Origin: Allolobophora icterica
Lineage: Eukaryota > Annelida > Clitellata > Crassiclitellata > Lumbricidae
NCBI GenBank assembly: GCA_963556255.1
Contig: OY744604.1
Span: 78,832,197-78,896,196 of the forward strand
DNA: 64,000 nt
Direction of reading: 5' to 3'
The position numbers and the translations under genes were made by a program. This document shows positions 50,453 to 63,387 of this stretch, one piece after another. Within the stretch, counting starts at the first letter, position 1. Each line of letters begins with the position of its first letter. The notes beneath the pieces were generated by a model, which was not told where the DNA came from, did no database searches, and worked only from the letters and a program-made list of their open reading frames with translations.

Positions 50453-50927
50453 AAGTGTCAGATCATCTATCTATAACCTGTGTGCAGGAAAATCCATAAG
50501 GTCTAAGTCGATTATGCGGAAAGTCTGTTTGATTCAGAAATACTTTATGGCTTGTTATTGTGTGGTGGGAAAGACCTCGGAGCTTTTATGTATGTTCTAC
50601 GAAGAAGAAGAATTTGATTTAATACCAGACTGGTGTAGTAACAAAATATTTGAGTTGTTCGCTTTAGTTTATCTTTGTTTTCTTACTGGTTTATTTGATT
50701 AATTCAATTAAATAAATATGTCATTCAGTTTGCCAAATTTAATTTATTACTCCCAAGATCCTGTTTCATCAAAGCAGCGCAGGCCTTTTAGGCCAATGGC
50801 CTAAGTTAATGGCGCCCTTTTGTAGCATCTCGGAACCAAAATAAAGTGTCAGATCATCTATCTATAACCTGTGTGCAGGAAAATCCATAAGGTCTAAGTC
50901 GATTATGCGGAAAGTCTGTTTGATTCA
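50453..50927. repeat. Direct 84-bp duplication in the unit 4 3' flank
   Basis: The segment beginning AAGTGTCAGATCATCTATCT at 50453-50536 recurs identically at 50844-50927. The second copy abuts homologous flank sequence at AAAGTGT on its left and tail-exon sequence at TTCA on its right, which looks like recombination junctions between units. Confidence 0.9.
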
Positions 50928-50933
50928 AGTGAG

Positions 50934-51008
50934 TCATCAGCTAAGTCGCATGCTAAGGAGAAATATGCTAAGGAGAATTATGCTAAGGAGAAATATGAGC
51001 CATCATGA
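50934..51008 (+). pseudogene. Orphan receptor tail remnant
   Basis: An in-frame stretch SSAKSHAKEKYAKENYAKEK, YEPS, stop. It resembles the end of a receptor tail (AKS spacing, repeated Tyr units, final YEPS) but has a different repeat unit (YAKEN/K). It is followed by the 3' flank conserved after the other tails (51009-51350). It has no helix and no acceptor of its own, so it is a leftover of a further unit. Confidence 0.75.
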
Positions 51009-51896
51009 GACGAGTGGCTGAATGTAATGCGTTAGAACTTAACAGGCTTTGACCAACGCTCATCAAGCCGAAATTGCTGTTTATACCGACTTTCTGTGGG
51101 TTACAGTTACATTCAAACCTTGAAAGCCTATATATTGCAAACAAAACAACGTAGCATTAGGACATTTACATATACTTAAAGCATCATACTCCGAAGAGTC
51201 CTGCTACTTGGTTCGATGTACTGATTTAATTAAAACTCGGCGCATAGCTTACACTTCGTGTGTGCAAGAGAATGCGCTTGTCGATCCAATTAAATGTTCT
51301 TTTGAAACACAATTACGTTACCGCATTTGATCCGTTAGGTAAGGTAGGTATTCACGCGTTTGTTACAGCCTTCATCGGCATTAGACATCAAAAGCCGAAG
51401 GTGAAACATTTCCAACATTTTTTATGACTTGTATTGTTGTTGCTTTGACCTGCGGAATATGAATTGTATTCAATTCATACAACGTTCATTCAAACAAATC
51501 AAGAAATCCAGGACTCTTTCAATGGATAATTTATTCCTTGAAGATTATGTCGGCATCTTGAGTAATATATATCCAAGTTCGACTAAAATAAAATACAGCA
51601 TAACGCCAGATGTTGAGCAGTAAATAAGTAATTGTCTGTATGTAAGAAAAACTAATTTCTTTCATGCCAGACAATTGTTACCCATATTCCAGTACCACTG
51701 ACTGACGACCGAGTGTGATGCAGAGTGTGGCTGTTGCTTTACGTAATAACCAAAAGGCTTATGTATATATGTTACATTCCAGAAGCGACTGGAAAGACGA
51801 TCCATCCACGCTGGAAAGGTTTTCCATTGGCCAGTATGAATAGGAAAGGTTTGACTTAGACCACATCTTCCAGTAGCCTAGCTTATGTCAATCAAT

Positions 51897-52170
51897 GGGG
51901 CGGAGATATGGTTGAACTATGGTTGTTACTACACGCTGACACGAAGATCAGAAGAACGCGGGTTCGATACCCGCTAGCCTCGTAAGTTTGACTCAGCCTC
52001 CATTCGCTAGGTGGCGACTGCAAATGAGCAGTGGTACATATGGGCGCCTTGCGTTCCTGCCATACAGTTAAATTCGACTCCTATTGAACTTGTTATCGTC
52101 TGTTACTACTATATCATGTAATCTTACTGTGTGCTTTTCAGTTTGAATTAATAAACGAAGATATTATTAT
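51897..52170 (+). mobile_element. tRNA-derived SINE, copy 2
   Basis: Head with TATGGTTG (A-box-like, with a small insertion) and GCGGGTTCGATACCCGC (B box), then the same body and the AATAAACGAAGATATTATT end as copy 1 at 23815-24075. Confidence 0.82.
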
Positions 52171-54453
52171 CTAGGTATCCAAGGTAGAGGTCCTACAGTT
52201 TATAGAACCAATCACGGTTATGCCCTTACCAAGGTTATTCGAATGACTTAGGATAAGTAAGTCTGTAGGTAAAGGGAGAGTGGTCAGTGAGAGAGCAGAC
52301 AGTCGAGCAATCAGTCAGTTGGGAACCATACTGTTGGTCGAAGTTGCACTAATTGTAGCCATAGTCATTGCTCGTGAGTTGCTATAGCGTAAAATATCGA
52401 ACGATAGAATTAAATTTAAGTAGGGCCTACAACCGTGGAAAGCACAAAAACAAATTCGCACTAGATACCAGTATTTAATAACACTGAACATCAAGAATCA
52501 CAAGACTATGAATATCTTAAACAACAAGGGGTTATTTGAAGAATAGTAAGCTGTTTCCTACAAATATTGCCGCAGCTGATAAAATCTTGATCCTCGTGAT
52601 TCAGAATCTTTTATTAATCCTTTGAGCATCCAGAACTGTCAACTCCAAACCGTATCAATCACTGGGTCGTTTCAATGTACAGACGTGATCCACCGTGTGT
52701 ACACCATGCGTCCGGTGTATTTAAGCCACTAAGAGGTGCCTGAAATGTCATTGACTTGGATTCTATTATTTAGATAATGATGTAAGGAGCTGCTTTGTAA
52801 ACTCATGAATACCTAGACACACGTGAATTACATTTCATAACTCCGTCACTGCCCGTACTCTGGTAGTGCCAGTCCCACGACTGGGGAAAGGAGGTGGGCG
52901 ACATACATACAACCATGCGTACTCACATGGTACATACTTGCATACATAGGCCTACATGAAGGGAAACACAAATACATACATAAGTTTTGCGACATGACAG
53001 CGTTATGTTGGTTTGAAGCAAGTTCAGGCAACGATTATCGGAGGATGGGGTAGGAGGTCACCGTCGATTTGTGCAGCAACGCCCTTGCATAAATTCACAC
53101 AGGGATGCATTTATAACCTTCTCACATACATACATATAAGCACGCATATAATTGGTTGTGACAAGACACCACCATCATTATGGAATATATTACCTCTGTA
53201 TTTACCTGAACCGTTTCACCTGACTTATACGTCTTGACTATTCAGTGTGTGTAAATAACTACCTGTTGCTGCATACACTTTGTCCTAGATGAATCATAGG
53301 CCTATAGGCCTACACTGCGTTCCACTGAAAAGACGGTGGATCACGTCTGTACATTGAAACGACCCAGTGATTGATACAGTTGCTTTTCTCGCCACTGTAA
53401 TCTTGACATTGTTGGAAATGGTTGAATTAATAAGGGTTTTGTTTTGGACATATTTATATATGCTAAGATGTTTACAATGTTTAAACCGCATTAGTAGTAT
53501 GTATAATGGCCTCTTCTGTTAGCGATCTGTGTATGTAATCGACATATTGCTTATTCCCTTACGATCATGGCTAAATTTGCTGTCGCCAAGCAGCATAACA
53601 GCAGGATTAGCACCTTGACTTCCTTAGATTACGGGCAAAGGAGCTATACTTAATTTTGCTTACATGCAACACGCCTTGAACAATATTATGCTATACTGAT
53701 TCCATTCCAAAATGCCAAAGCAACTCTTCAAAATTAAGTCAGATTAAAATATGTTATTAATTTGTTTGACATTTTCCTGTTGTGCGTGATCAATGCTAAA
53801 AAATAACAGAACTTTTTCTCAATACTGTGATAAAATCTTCATTCACGAATGGTCAGATACTATAGATATAGTGTCTTTGAGTTACAGGTAAAACAAGTCT
53901 CTTGAATTTTCTGTTTGAAAAACAATGTCATTGAAAATCCATCGGAATCCGTAGCATTTTTATTCCGCTGTGTAGAGTTTATTGCACTTAACTGTTTCTT
54001 TGTATCACGCGATAATAAGGTTAAACTGGTTGTTTGTTCTGAAAATTCTATTATTACAACTCTTTGGCACAGTTTCGGGTACAGCATTTTCAACATTCAA
54101 TATGTGTTAATTTGTTTTATGTCTGAAAACGGTAGTCTTTCATTGGTACATCTGTAAGACTACTTCAGCGTAAGCTTGCTCTGTCATTACAAAAGCATAT
54201 GATTTGTCTGGAGTTATAGGATTTAAGGGGTATCCTGAAAAGTTTTGGGAAATCCCAGTGCAGACGAAATCATTTCATATAATCTAGATTTTAAAATTTA
54301 TTAACACCTGTTTTCATATATGTATGTTATCTTATGTATTGCATTGTATTGTATTCGGATATTTATAAAGCGCTTCTAGCTGGAGGAATAGCTCCCATGC
54401 GAGAGACTCCGAGAGAAAAAGCTTTTAAGAAAGGTAAAAGAGGAAGAGATGTT
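52171..54453. other. Gene-free interval between units 4 and 5
   Basis: No exon, LINE ORF or clear transposon end is seen. The notable item is a 45-base perfect inverted repeat (52652-52696 and 53333-53377). Open frames are short and unlike any family I know. Confidence 0.6.
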
Positions 54454-54870
54454 TGTATGTATGTATGTATGTATGTATGTATGTATGTATGTATGCATGT
54501 ATATGCATTATTCATGTATATATGTATGTATGTATGTATGTATATCCTATGCATGTGCATTATGTATATATGTATAAATCTATATGTGGGTAAGCGTGTG
54601 TGTATTAACGCATGTATTCATGATTGTGTGTTTGTATGTATGTGTGCATATGAGTGTACAGGTATTCATGTTTATATGTTAGTATATATGTATGTATGTA
54701 TGCATGTATGTGTGTTTTTTGGTATGCGCGCTTTCATGTAGGTGAGTATGCAATGATTGCATACTCTGATTATTTCTCCGGGTATGTAGGCCTAAGTATG
54801 TATGCAGCAACTACATACATTATATACTATGTACGTATGTATGTATGTATGTATGTATGTAGGTGTGTAT
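54454..54870. repeat. (GTAT)n microsatellite, interrupted
   Basis: GTAT blocks at about 54454-54545, 54680-54712 and 54830-54862 with degenerate repeats between. A CR1/SINE-like end (GATATTTATAAAGCGCTTCT) lies just upstream at 54358. Confidence 0.9.
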
Positions 54871-55156
54871 GTATGTATCTTTGTATGTGTGTAGGCACAC
54901 CTACGTAGGAATGTATCTATGTATCCTCGTCACACTGTATATCGTCCGTTAAGAAAAAGAAGCTCGTGTGTAAGTTTCGATTACCCCCTTCCGATGTTGT
55001 CATTTGATCAATCTGCGAACTGCCGACTATACGGATTATGTAACGTTGTCTCCAGGATAGACAGCTACAGATATTCGATCATATTAATAAAAAATCATTT
55101 AAAAGAGACATGGCGTGAATCTTTCATCGGTATTTGTAACGCAAAGATATTTCGCG

Positions 55157-56121
55157 GTGACCGGTCAATTCGGCGCCGGTCAATTCGGCGCCGGTCAATT
55201 CGGCGCCGGTCAATTCGGCGCCGGTCAATTCGGCGCATGGTCAATTCGGCGCCGGTCAATTCGGCGCATGGTCAATTCGGCGCCGGTCAATTCGGCGCCT
55301 TTTGATAACGCTTATATTTCTACCGACATTTCGTCTACTATGACTTTCCTTGATCCCGCTTCCAGTTTAAGTTATATTTTAATCGTTGATCCTGCTTCTA
55401 GTTTAAGTTATATTTTAATCGTTGATCCCGCTTCTATAGGTGGGTTAGTTTATATTTTGATCGTTCATCTCGCTTCTAGTTTTAATTAGATTTCAATCTT
55501 TCAACAAAAGGCGCAGATGTTGAAATTATTAACTTCAAATCATTTCACACCTGTTACCGTCTGCCAATTAGCAAACACATCAAAGTGATTAGATTCTTAA
55601 TAATTATTCAATCAAGCGGGATGAACGACCAAAATATAAACTAAAATAGAAGCGGGATCAACGATTACAATATAACTTAAACTAGAAGTGGGATGAAAGA
55701 TTAAAATATAACTTAAACTAGAAGCGGGATCAACGATTACAATATAACTTAAACTAGAAGTGGGATCAACGATTAAAATATAACTTACAGTAGAACCTGT
55801 ATGAAAGATTGAAATATAACTCAAACTAGAAGCGGGATTAGCGATCAAAATATAAGCTAAACTAGAAGCGCAATCAACGATTAAAATATAACTTAAACTG
55901 GAAGCGGGATCAAGGAAAGTCATAGTAGACGAAATGTCGGTAGAAATAGAAGCGTTAACAAATGGCGCCGAATTGACCGGCGCCGAACTGACCATGCGCC
56001 GAATTGACCGGCGCAGAATTGACCGCGCCGAATTGACCGGCGCCGAATTGACCGGCGCCGAATTGACCGGCGCCGAATTGACCGGCGCCGAATTGACGGG
56101 CGCCGAATTGTCATAGCATCC
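55157..56121. mobile_element. Mutator-like element 2, non-autonomous, array-type ends
   Basis: Left end: about nine tandem GGTCAATTCGGCGCC units (55164-55300). Right end: the inverted array at 55963-56110. Next to these, both sides have tandem, mutually inverted copies of a roughly 35-base subterminal repeat (GATCCCGCTTCTAGTTTAAG). ATTTCGCG flanks the element at 55149-55156 and 56122-56129. Element 1 shares the subterminal repeat and the CGGCGC core of the end unit, which is the basis for placing this one with MULEs. No transposase remains. Confidence 0.8.
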
Positions 56122-56514
56122 ATTTCGCGCCCCGCAGCAATGTTTTTCTCGCCAAGAAAGTCACCGCTCACATAAGACTTTGTTCGTGAACACCGACCAA
56201 TAAGAATCATAATCATAATATTATTTCAAATTTGCTCGCAAACGCCGACCAATAGGAAATGTATTTTTGAAATTTGCGCGCGAACATCGATCAATATGTT
56301 TTAAATGCGCGCGAACGCCAACAATTCACAAACACGTAAGCTATGAGTTTTGACTGATCAACGTAACGTCACAGAAGATTCGATCCTTAGCGCGGATGAA
56401 TCCATCAATCATTCTCAAACAAGTCAACAACATCAATTACTAATCGATGCGACTTCATAAAAGAACTCGTGCCTACTCAGGATTAGAAAAATTACATTGA
56501 CAGTGGGCTTTTTG

Positions 56515-56926
56515 CATAGGCGCTGACTTTTGCTTTTGTCTCTGGGTGCCAGTCAGGGGCGGATCCAGAAGGTTTATCAAAGTTTTAAAGGACCAACGGA
56601 ACTTTTTTAGGAAATCATCTCCGAAATAAACGGATGTCTTTTTTTTAGTCATCCGTGTGTAAACATAAGAAAATTTTAAGTGAGGGCCATGGCCGGATTG
56701 CCCCCTGGATCCGCCCCTGGTTACAGTGCATATTTTAAGATAATTCTCTTCTCAAATTTGACGAATTTTTTAGGAATTCATCCCCCGAAAAAATGTGACG
56801 ACCTTTTTTTAGGAATACCCCAAATAATTGAATTTAAGGTCCGAATTCTTCTGGGTGCCAGGTCCCCACTGAACTTTTTCTCTGGATGCATTGGCACCCA
56901 AGGCCCCCAAGAAGTCGGCGCCTATG
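56515..56926. mobile_element. hAT-type MITE H containing a second MITE
   Basis: Outer ends CATAGGCGCTGACTT and AAGTCGGCGCCTATG between GCTTTTTG and GCTATTTG (7 of 8). Inside, 56554-56719 has ends CAGGGGCGGATCCAG and CTGGATCCGCCCCTG between GTGCCAGT and GTTACAGT (6 of 8). Confidence 0.78.
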
Positions 56927-57099
56927 GCTATTTGAGATGATATGGCGCTATCCTGAAACCTATGTTTACAAATCCTCATATAAGGATAATATATGGAGAA
57001 TGACACATACACATCTGTCCATTTAAATAGTTTGGTACGTAGGTGCTATGCACAAGAAGCCAGTGTTTCATAAACAGGGATCGCGAAATAAGTAATAAA

Positions 57100-57145
57100 A
57101 TGAGAAAACGTATGTTATCAGCACCGCTATTAATTATTGTCTACG
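57100..57145 (+). CDS. Unit 5 exon 1: signal peptide
   Basis: MRKRMLSAPLLIIVYG, phase 1 donor GTAAGA; conserved with 15194, 33681 and 38349. Confidence 0.88.
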
Positions 57146-60100
57146 GTAAGAATAATATTGTGTACTAATATCATGTTTGTCCTCGTCCCTGCCGAGATGA
57201 GTCTGCCGCATTACGCATTATTATTATTATGACTATTATTATAATTAGAATCATTATTACTCAGAAACACATTATATTAAAGCAATATATCACATACTGC
57301 AAATTTAGACTTATATGATAAACTAAAGAAGTAAGTAGCCATTTCTGCATTTGACAAGCACACATGTAGGTAAAGGTTTCAACTATTACAGGTGACTCCA
57401 CGATTCTTTTAGTCTCCTTTCAATATTATCATTCAAATTGGTCTGACAATTATTTCACATCGAAAACAATTGCAAATCAAACATCAATCAAATATACCAC
57501 AACTTAAAAACTCGTGAGCCAACTAGGGCCTATGGGTGGAATATCCACATCAACTGAGAAATTATTTTTATACAGCTATCGCGTAACGAGAATGACTAAT
57601 CCCATATTCCTCTGGCAAACGTAGAGGTCAACCTCAAAATGCATGCAGGCATCCAATAGATCACTCTTTTGAGCTCCAATTGGATTTTATGATCTGGAAT
57701 GAAGGTCCTCGAATACACTTCCTTGTATTAGGGCGTTATACATAATGCACCAAAACTCCACGCAATCAATTCGCCCACTCCATCTGGTTTTCTCTCTACT
57801 CTGCTCTGTCGCTTTCCCTTTTCTTCAAGTCTCCTACCTGTGTTGTCGCTTTCTGTTTCCTATTAGCTTTTGTGTTACAAGCGACTCTGAATGACTTTTC
57901 CTGAAAAATAACTTACATAAAAATTTTATCAGCACAAAGCATGCATGTTATGGAACTGCTCCCTCCGATACGATCTACCGGATATTATCTTCGACCTCGC
58001 CGGCATAATCGCGAGATACCACGATGTGATCCTTTGACGGGGAAGGGTTACATTGCTAGATTACTGCATAAATGATAAGAAAACACTTGCTTTTTTAATT
58101 ACTTATTTTATCATTTTTATTTCGATTTATTATTACTTCAATGTTTTACAATCAATGCTTCTAGCTTCTGTCCCATTGTGCGTTTGCTAATGGTGTAATA
58201 AAGAATATACTTACTTACTTACTTTATGTGTCAACAGTTGAAAATCTTCAGGATCAATATCAGACATAATTATTATTAGTTTTTCTTGTTGACTATGTTT
58301 TATTGTATGTTTTTAGGTTTTGCTGTATTTGGCCGCTTAATTAAAACGCCGATTAATCAAGCACGAATATATAGTTGGCCTAACTTGACCATGAATTGTT
58401 CTTCTACACTGGGATCCAGTTCCATAACTTGGCACCTCGTACCAGTGGGCGAAAGTGTCAACGTGACAATTGCGTCAGGGCCTACTGTCTACGCTGATTT
58501 TACTCAGTTGTACTGGATTGATCAACCGACAATAAATGAATCCAACCTAATCATACGCAGAGTAATTGATTCCACAGCAGGAACATTCACATGTGCAGAC
58601 AACGAAATGGTTGCACACGCTCAGCTGTTAGTAGTAGTACGTAAGTATAGCAGTTTGACGGCTGAGAATTTACGAGTTTATGCTCATATAAGCAGGAAGT
58701 TATGTAATAAGCATAACTGCGTCATACTTTACATTACTCATGAACTAAGCTGTAATTAATTAATGCTGAAAAAGTTCATAAATATCTGTTGATAGAAAAT
58801 GTATTCTAATTGCATGATCGATTTTGCAAAGCTTTGGAAATGGTAAAAGTGTGCATAGATCAATGCATCCCACAATGAGTGGGATGCATTAATGTTGTTT
58901 TCGCTTACGTTAGTTAAACGTTTAGAATGGGAAATGAAAGACGCATAACGTAATCTTGCTTATCTGTCGCATTTCTGTTTTGTCTGCAGATGCCTTCATT
59001 AGAATTGAAAACGCATCAAATAATGTTATCGTTGGCGACGTTATTAAGTACTCTATTCAGCTGACTTACGCTGGAAATCCATTCTTTTCTCTGATCATCC
59101 ATATACAACGAGTTTCTCCAAATATTATTTATAACATTGATCGGACGAATTCATCATTGGGGAAATTGAATTCACTGAATACGGCAATAGCAACTTTCTA
59201 CCAAACTGCATCATGCCTTTCGAATACATGCATGAATTGTGCGGTACTGTTTGAAACACCAGTGGGCAACTTATTGCCAGGTTCTGCAACCAACGCCCCT
59301 TACTTTACTACTAAAACTGGCCTTCCCTCCGTGAAAGTGTCATGTGAGTATTTTGCGAACATTTCGCTTTGTGCTATTTCAACTAAGGCCTGATATAGTA
59401 GGCCTAACTCCCACCAAAATCACGTAAACAATCTGATCCACGCTGCCATCTTTCAAAACTCAGACTCTGAAACTCACCTTAACTTCTCTGGTCTATCGTA
59501 CAAATCTGCAAAAACATTAGGCCTACACTTTGACAAATCATAGCCTGAGAAGTCTTCTCTTTTCTCTCTCGTCGATCCAAGGCTGAAGACCACGCCCCGC
59601 AGCGTCCCGCTGTCTACATGTCCGATCCTAAGACATCAAACCGCAACCGAATCTGAACTTACCTGCCTAGCCATTTGTGAGTGGGCAGCTATGGCTAAGC
59701 TGGTTCTCTGCCATATACGTAGCTTTCTGTGTGCGCTGAAGAAATCTTCATATTATGCATACTATTACGATTATTTGCGCTTGTATGCAGAAATTTCGAC
59801 GTTGTTCTTAAATCCCGAGTGACAATGACGTTCCAACAAAATGTTGATCAAAGTCATTAACCCGTGTGTAAGAGGTCGTGCAATATTTTAAAAAACAAAC
59901 GTCCTTTGATACAATAAACTGTTTCTTCAAACTACGGTGTGATAAGGCCTACTGAGTCTGTTTTCTTTTACTAGGTGTCCCAAATATTACTGGTGCTGAT
60001 TCTGGAGCCGTGCTTTACTTTGGAGCAATGCTCACATGTGATTTAACCGCAAAACTTCCGGTAAACTACTCTTGGACCGATTTGACCTACGGAAACTCGA

Positions 60101-63100
60101 GTATTGGACCTCAGTTGACTGTTTGGCATGGTGGTTCATATAACTGCACGGCTTCGTTCAACCTAAGTGGACTGTGGGAATCGGTATCAACGACTGTTTA
60201 TAACCTGACTGTCGAGAGTAAGTTGCTTCATAGGAAATATGATGTAGGCCACTATCATTGAGTGTCTCTTAAACTGTATATGGACTGTGTTGCCACTTGT
60301 ACAAATAGGATTCCGTTGCAAGGTACTAAACTTACATCAGAGGTTCACGTTTATAATGTTTTATTTGTGTTTTAGACGGTGTTTCGTTGAGGCTTAAAGG
60401 CATTTGCTAAACAATTCTAAGGCCTACATACAGATAATTTCTTCCTTTCGACTTGAGGTCAACCTTAATTTTTCTGTACGAGATTGTTAATCTTATTCAG
60501 CACATTTACATGTTTTGTTTACATTGAGCATCCTTTTCGTGTTTTCTAGATAAATGATGTAATACCTAACGCCGCTACAGAAAGCAATTCTTTTGTCACT
60601 GAAGGAACGACGCTTACAAAATTTGAAGCCTCATATTAATTAGATAAGGTGCATAGAAATTTAAAGTAGTCAGGTATTGCAAGTGATATTGTAATGAGGC
60701 ATCTCGCAATGCTTTCGTTTTTGTTTATTTTAATGGTAATTATCGTTTGTGAAGCAGGTTTGTCTTACGCGGCCAAACCATTGTATGGACCAATCACTGG
60801 AGGAACTAAAGTTACATTCACACTTGAGAACTGGTCAATGCAAATTGCAAACATTTCTGCCGTGTACTTCGGTGGCATTCTAAGAGCTACAGGCTTACAA
60901 AGTGACAGGTTAGACGAAAACGTAGAGCAGTCCCTGAAGCTAGCAAAAGAGGCAGTCATGGGTATGAAGTATTAGTGACTTAATTTTCTTAGCCTCGGCG
61001 GTTGGCCAATCCTCTCACTTGACACCTGTTCTTCCTCTGACAATATGCTCATCATAATTGAGTGCGCTAGGGAGTGTAGGTACAGCTGAAATCTTGAAAC
61101 AAATGTCTGCCCTATCAGGATATCAACAGTTGACTGTGGAGCACGTAAACCATTAGACTATCATTTTAGCGTCAATAAAATTAAAGCGAGCAACCGCTGG
61201 AATAAAATTATCAAAGTTTGAACCTTGTGTGAATATTGCACAATAATATACTCATACAAGTGTGACGGAGAAGTTGTCCGTGAACCGGATGAAAAGAGAT
61301 CTAGACATACAAACAGAAAGACGTATAAACAGATAGACAGATTCAGACACCTGTCACTGACGAGCGTACGTATTTTAAGACCTTGCAAGATATGAACAGT
61401 TGCCACTACAGCAGTGAGCTGCCTGTTCCTTTAGAAATGTTTATTCTTAATGGCGATTCCAGTCCACAAGAAATTTCTTGCTTGACAGTTTAAATTGTAC
61501 AAATGATCGGTTGATGATGGAAAAATTCTAACTGTCGTCAAGAGTAATAGGCAAATAATAATGAGACATCCGAAAGTCCGCAGTAAACTTAAAGTCGGCA
61601 GTCAACAGTCAGATGATGTTGATTAACCGCGTCTGATGACTTTTGAGTATCTATATGTGAAGTTTAGTCTGAGGTGACGCTATATAAATTTGTGACTTCA
61701 ATTACAGATTACAGTTAAAACGTCGTCATAGATAGACGATAGAATCATCATATACCGTCTGTCCCAACAGAGACCACTTAATAGCTCATTCGCTATATAA
61801 GTAAAACCATACAATGTTTTCAAACATAAATTGTTGCCCTTCTGTAGCCATTCGCGCTTCTCGTTACATTTCAATCCATTGTAATTAAGATCCACTGTTC
61901 AAAATGAAGTAAATTTTGCCGTAAGTTCATTCTTTGGTGTTGCATTATCAGAGTATCACACTGCTGGACGTTAACCAAAAACATCTATGATCATTCACAT
62001 GTCGTTAAATAAAAACATATCAGTACTCTCTTTGTCGTTAATAAGCTCAAAAGTCGAACCAGGTTCTATAAGGCAGCCAAAGTTTGGGTCTAAAAGTGTG
62101 AAAATTATTCCAAGCGCAATATAGTCAAGCTTTAGACAAATTCGTGAGGGCTGAAAAAAGCCCAGACAATTTTAGTGGATTGCCTGCCAAAATTCGGAGT
62201 CGCCTTCGTTCATTGCTACGGGTGCATATTGAAATAGGCCTACATATGCTTGTAGCATTTAAGATATTGTATGAAAGTTATTGCAAAGACAAATGATGAA
62301 TACTTCAAGATCATCTATTGCTCATATATTTTCTCTAACATCTGTTTGGCAAATCGCTTTCAGATTAAGCAACAGTGTTGTGATGACAACAGCCAAGGCA
62401 ACAGCAGCGCTAATTGGACAACCGTTGCCGATAACAATGGAATTGACACCAGGACCATACAACATAAGTACCAATTTATCTTTCACATACCAAGGCAACC
62501 CAGAAATAATTGACATCAGCCCATCCACGTTTGTATTCACGTGAGTTTTAGCTAGTGTGCTCACAAATAAAGAAATAATTAATTAATAAAATTAAAATAA
62601 ATTATCGATAAACAATAATAAAACCATTTATTTATAGAACTATTGTAGGTTTCAATCGCCTATTAGACTATAGCAGGCAGGACCGTTTTAAGGTCGTCGT
62701 AGGCCCTAGGCACTTTTGCACTGCCAACCCTGCATTGTTTCTTGACGTCGTGTTTATTCATGATTCACAAACGCTCCCAGTTTTGATTTTAAATCTCAAT
62801 CTACTTTTTGTAATATTGATTATTCAATAACCACTAATGGCATGATGCAATATTTCCGGTTTTACATTTATTTTCTTATAAAATTTGAATTTGCTGTTAC
62901 TTGCAATTTTCCTTTTTGTATTTCCCAGTCAATCATTCATTTCGTAGGCCGCTGAAAGTTGCGTAGGCCCTAGGCACAGTACCTACTGTGCCTAATGGAT
63001 AAGACGGCCGTGATGGTATGCCTATTCATGTAATTTAAGAAGCTCCACAATCATGCTAAAGCTCTTCTCAGATTAAAAATTTTCTCCTTCATGTTGGATT

Positions 63101-63262
63101 GCAGTAAACTAATGTACATGGCTAATTTTAATTCGAAGGGGCGGTACAACTGTGAATGTAACAGGGACTCAGCTGTCATCTGTTGCTAATCCACTCATTC
63201 AAGTCACGCTCGTCGTTGAAAGAGGAATCGAAAGAAATACCACTACACAAAAATCTTTCGAG
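57100..63262 (+). CDS. Receptor unit 5: intact through TIG2, continues past the window
   Basis: Exons 57100-57145, 58317-58640, 58990-59343, 59975-60217, 60758-60908, 62364-62540, 63139-63262. Phases are the same as in unit 3 (1,1,1,1,2,2,0) and total 1419 bases (473 codons), all open. It has a signal peptide, three Ig-like domains, TIG1 and the TIG2 core; the furin-site, TIG3 and tail exons must lie to the right. Introns are generally shorter than in unit 3 and carry few insertions. It aligns best with unit 3 in the Ig exons and with unit 2 in the TIG1 exons and introns, so exchange between units is likely. Confidence 0.9.
58317..58640 (+). CDS. Unit 5 exon 2: Ig-like domain 1
   Basis: 324 bases, phase 1 to phase 1, donor GTAAGT one codon later than in unit 3. 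LTMNCSSTLGSSSITWHL gives the first Cys and Trp; DSTAGTFTCAD gives the second Cys. Confidence 0.89.
58990..59343 (+). CDS. Unit 5 exon 3: Ig-like domain 2
   Basis: 354 bases, the same length as in unit 3. GDVIKYSIQLTYAGNPFF has Ile where unit 3 has Cys, so the first cysteine of this domain is missing here; CLSNTCMNCAVLFETPVGN has an extra Cys, which could re-pair. Confidence 0.84.
59975..60217 (+). CDS. Unit 5 exon 4: Ig-like domain 3
   Basis: 243 bases, phase 1 to phase 1: LTCDLTAKLPVNYSWTDL, QLTVWHGGSYNCTASFNL. Canonical Cys/Trp/Cys. Confidence 0.89.
60758..60908 (+). CDS. Unit 5 exon 5: first half of TIG1
   Basis: 151 bases, phase 1 to phase 2: LSYAAKPLYGPITGGTKVTF, WSMQIANIS, ATGLQSDR. 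Immediately upstream the same frame is open from an ATG at 60694 and spells a signal-like peptide. Confidence 0.88.
62364..62540 (+). CDS. Unit 5 exon 6: second half of TIG1
   Basis: 177 bases, phase 2 to phase 2: VVMTTAKATAALIGQPLP, TPGPYNISTNLSFTYQGNPE, SPSTFVFT. Confidence 0.87.
62678..63012. mobile_element. Probable hAT-type MITE in unit 5 intron 6
   Basis: It starts CAGGACCGTTTTAAGG and ends GATAAGACGGCCGTG (loosely inverted), and is missing from the otherwise similar unit 2 intron near 7365. CGTAGGCCCTAGGCAC occurs near both ends. Flanking duplications are poor (ATAGCAGG/ATGGTATG), so the class is tentative. Confidence 0.55.
63139..63262 (+). CDS. Unit 5 exon 7: TIG2 core
   Basis: 124 bases, phase 2 to phase 0, donor GAG|GTAGAA: GGTTVNVTGTQLSSVANPL, VTLVVERGIERNTTTQKSFE. 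Confidence 0.88.
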
Positions 63263-63387
63263 GTAGAAAATAAATCTAAAAATATTGAAGTAAAATTCGA
63301 ATACCACAGTTTACATTATCTATAGTCTAATGCATAATAGATAGTGCAAATTGAATCACCAAGAAACGCTATAACAAAAGCACTTGA

